From Chromera velia (Eukaryota > Sar > Chromeraceae), in NCBI GenBank assembly GCA_018398765.1, contig JAHBMJ010000634.1, positions 1 through 44,628 on the forward strand: a DNA stretch of 44,628 bases, written 5' to 3'. The notes beneath the pieces are model-generated. The model saw only the letters and a program-made list of their open reading frames with translations, made no database searches and was not told the origin of the DNA. The position numbers and the translations under genes are program-made. Shown here piece by piece: positions 42,578-44,628 of this stretch. Numbering within the stretch: the stretch's first letter is position 1; the number at the start of each line of letters is the position of its first letter.

Positions 42578-43141
42578 ATGCCTTCTTGCAAGAGCGGACT
42601 CGACTATAGTCTCATGGCTGCAACAGCGTTGGAACCGCACCAGAGGGCGATTGTCGCCTCCAAAAAGAAATGGTGTTTTTGCATCAGGGCAAAGGGGGTG
42701 TTGGAGCATGGGCCGGTTCCAGATGTAGAAAGGTTCGACCTGAACTTCTTGCACACGGCTGCGAGTAAAATGAGCGGAGTGCTCGAAAGAGCGAGAGTCA
42801 GCGACAAAAAGAAATTTCAAAGAGATGAGGGATCAAATGTCTTACCAGCACCAGAAAATGGCCATTGCTGCAGCTTGTCAGTAGCCGGGGGGCTACTTTT
42901 CGCCGTTTTTTTTCTGTTTATGTTCTTGCTCTCTCTAGTCTCGAGCACACTGGAGGCGATCCGTCTCCTCCCCTTCCCCTCAGTTATGAAATTTGCTGAT
43001 GATCAGATGCCCGTAGAAACGACTTTCGAAGATTTCCCCCCCCTCTTGCGTTTTCTGTCCTTACTCTCATTTGTTTCATTGGGAACTCAAAAAACGAGCC
43101 ATCAACCCTTTTCTAACCGAGGTGAGCTAAAAACAAGCTAG
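42578..43141 (+). CDS. possible membrane protein, 187 residues from first ATG
   Basis: The frame is open from about 42511. The first in-frame ATG is at 42578 and the stop TAG at 43139-43141. It encodes a Lys-rich helical part, including EPHQRAIVASKKKW and a HTAASKMSGVLERARV helix. A strong transmembrane segment, SVAGGLLFAVFFLFMFLLSL, lies near residue 103-122. A spliced upstream exon could join at the acceptor ATCAG (42517). No family is recognised. The copy 2 LTR element begins 50 bp downstream. It may also be a chance frame. Confidence 0.35.
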   Translation: MPSCKSGLDYSLMAATALEPHQRAIVASKKKWCFCIRAKGVLEHGPVPDVERFDLNFLHTAASKMSGVLERARVSDKKKFQRDEGSNVLPAPENGHCCSLSVAGGLLFAVFFLFMFLLSLVSSTLEAIRLLPFPSVMKFADDQMPVETTFEDFPPLLRFLSLLSFVSLGTQKTSHQPFSNRGELKTS

Positions 43142-43191
43142 ATCACCTTAATGAGAACGACATGCCTCCCAGATTGAATCAGACTGAGTTC

Positions 43192-43454
43192 CGTAACGAT
43201 GTGAGAGTCTGAGTGACAATAAGTGGTTCCATGTGTCAGAATGGAATGAGCCGCGCGCATGCCTAGCCTAGCCGCATGCATGGCGTCGCGCCGTCTATGA
43301 GTTAATACACATGCAATGCAAGTCTATGCAGGTCAGTCAGTCTGAAAGCAATAGAGCATTGCTTTAGAGAGAAGTACGAACCTTACATGACAGAACTTGA
43401 ACTTACAACCTATGAGCTCCGTTATGCTAGCCAACTAACTGCCACTCTCCAACG
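43192..43454 (+). repeat. 5' LTR-like terminal repeat (copy 2)
   Basis: 263 bp, matching 22920-23182 with a few differences. It is followed directly by TGGTAGCAGAGC. Confidence 0.85.
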
Positions 43455-43466
43455 TGGTAGCAGAGC
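43455..43466 (+). promoter_or_regulatory. primer-binding site, copy 2
   Basis: TGGTAGCAGAGC, identical to copy 1 over the first 11 bases, lies right after the LTR. Confidence 0.7.
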
Positions 43467-43645
43467 GGTCGACCCGCTCAGATAAGGTAGATTCGTTGAC
43501 CGTCTTTGACTGGTCGAATGAAGGTGTTGTCGCATTGTTCTCAGTTGGCGATTCCCTGAAGAGCGACGCACACAGCGACCCAAAAACATTCACAGGGACT
43601 TATTTCCCCGTGACAGGCTCCTTGCAGTTTCCTTTTCTTTGAAGA

Positions 43646-44628
43646 ATGTCCAGTCGGATGGTCGTGATGTCTGTGACGGATCGTTTCAGTCATTTTGTTT
43701 CGCTTGTTGAAGACTTTTCGGAGAAGTATACGAACGTGTCCCTCAAGGAGGTGCGGAAAAACGGTGAGGCCTTCTTGCACGAGAGTCAACAACTGGTGGA
43801 GAAGCTTTCAGAGGTGGTAGGGGGCTGCCAACCGGCCGTGCCCACCCTTGAAGAGGAAGGGAAGGGTGATGAAGTAAAACAACGTCTGACCGGAAAGAAG
43901 CCGAAAGCACGCAGGAGTCGAAGATTGATGGCAGCAGCTTAAGCCAACAAGCAAGCGGCAGAGAAGCCAATGGCATCACAGCAGCCATCACAGCAGTCAC
44001 CTGGAGATCAAAAAGCCGCTTCTGTGGGGAAAGAGAAAGGGAGAGGGAGGAGAAAGCAGGAAGGGCGCATTTCATGGCGCCGTTTACCAGTAAAGTCAGA
44101 GGGTAAGAGTCGCAGTGCGGTCGCGCGATTGGGAGAAGGAGGAAAGCGACTGCAGTCAGAAGGGCGGGGGTTTGGGAACAGCATCTAAGGCTCTCGTATG
44201 AATGTTCCGAGCGCTGTCGCCACGAGACAGGCAGGATTTGAGCCGCATGATATTTTGAACGGCCGAGGTGACAGTATACGGTTGCGTGGCTCACCGCACG
44301 ATGGCCTGGCGGGTGAGAACACTGTGAGAGCCAGATGGGGGAGTGTGTCCCCTGGCTTTGAGACGGAGGCAGGTGTTGTGTCTGAACAGGCAGTTGATGG
44401 AGAATTCGATTTTGGCGGGATGGATGGAGATGAGTTGATGAAAGAGGGCAGTGTTGATGTGATAGAAGAGGGAGGCACGTGGAAGGAGACGCCCCACACG
44501 ACATTTGATTTTCCGGTCCGTCTCCATCAGAAGAAGTGGTGCCGATGAGGCTCGGCTTAATCGAGCGGAGGCTATTCCCCGACGAGATTGGAGCTGGGTC
44601 GCAGTTTGGCCAGACAGAGGGTAGAGAG
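43646..44628 (+). pseudogene. broken copy of the LTR-element ORF
   Basis: It corresponds to 23374 onward. It is broken by TAA at 43940-43942 (a Trp codon in copy 1), by TAA at 44186-44188 (a Gln codon in copy 1) and by a 1-bp deletion near 44516. All disruptions are C-to-T/G-to-A changes except the deletion. The rest lies past the window end. Confidence 0.85.

Larger units (their letters stand above)
43192..44628 (+). mobile_element. decayed second copy of the LTR element, running off the window
   Basis: It contains the 263-bp LTR (43192-43454), the primer-binding site (43455-43466), the leader and the ORF region, all in the same order as 22920 onward. By eye there are about 32 substitutions and one 1-bp deletion over 1.44 kb against copy 1. 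About 25 of them are C-to-T or G-to-A. The 3' part lies beyond the window. Confidence 0.85.

Overview
This is a window of eukaryotic nuclear DNA. The clearest genes are spliced with GT...AG introns, and no bacterial operon structure is visible. The mix suggests a protist, most likely an alveolate alga such as a chromerid. Supporting points are low-complexity Ser-, Pro- and Lys-rich proteins, a COQ8/ABC1 kinase, a LITAF-domain protein, Ty1/copia and hAT-type elements, and many microsatellites. The species cannot be fixed from the sequence, and no rRNA gene or intact tRNA gene was recognised.

Layout. 1-173 may hold the C-terminal tail of a gene entering from the left. 1718-7760 (minus) is a decayed Ty1/copia-type retrotransposon: gag with CCHC knuckles, a protease-like region, and GAG-pre-integrase plus the start of integrase. 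It is cut off before reverse transcriptase and carries an 807-bp insertion (4463-5269). 7761-13186 is mostly non-coding and contains a 244-bp hAT-type MITE (9530-9773). 13187-18973 (minus) is a long multi-exon gene with an F-box-like N-terminus. 19712-20578 (plus) is a two-exon gene for a secreted Gly/Tyr-rich protein.

22920-26338 is a compact LTR-type element. It has two 263-bp terminal direct repeats, an initiator-tRNA-Met-like primer-binding site, one 501-codon ORF, a purine-rich tract and a 5-bp target duplication, but no pol. A second, decayed copy starts at 43192 and runs off the window. An N at 25094 separates an exact 725-bp duplication inside the first copy, which is probably an assembly artefact.

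28380-30681 (minus) is a two-exon gene with a PP1-docking-like motif. 30792-31107 (minus) holds two exons that may encode the end of a GPI-anchored or tail-anchored protein. 31905-34163 is a 2.26-kb hAT-type element with perfect 8-bp target duplications. 34600-35550 is microsatellite-rich. 36182-36664 (minus) encodes a LITAF-domain protein, 36943-37528 is a near-perfect palindrome, and 37861-40797 (plus) is a three-exon COQ8/ABC1 atypical kinase. 41821-42042 is another small inverted-repeat element, and 42578-43141 may encode a membrane protein.

The host genes look unrelated to each other. Repeat insertion dominates the spaces between them. The most interesting item is the pol-less LTR element family and the strongly directional C-to-T/G-to-A decay of its second copy.
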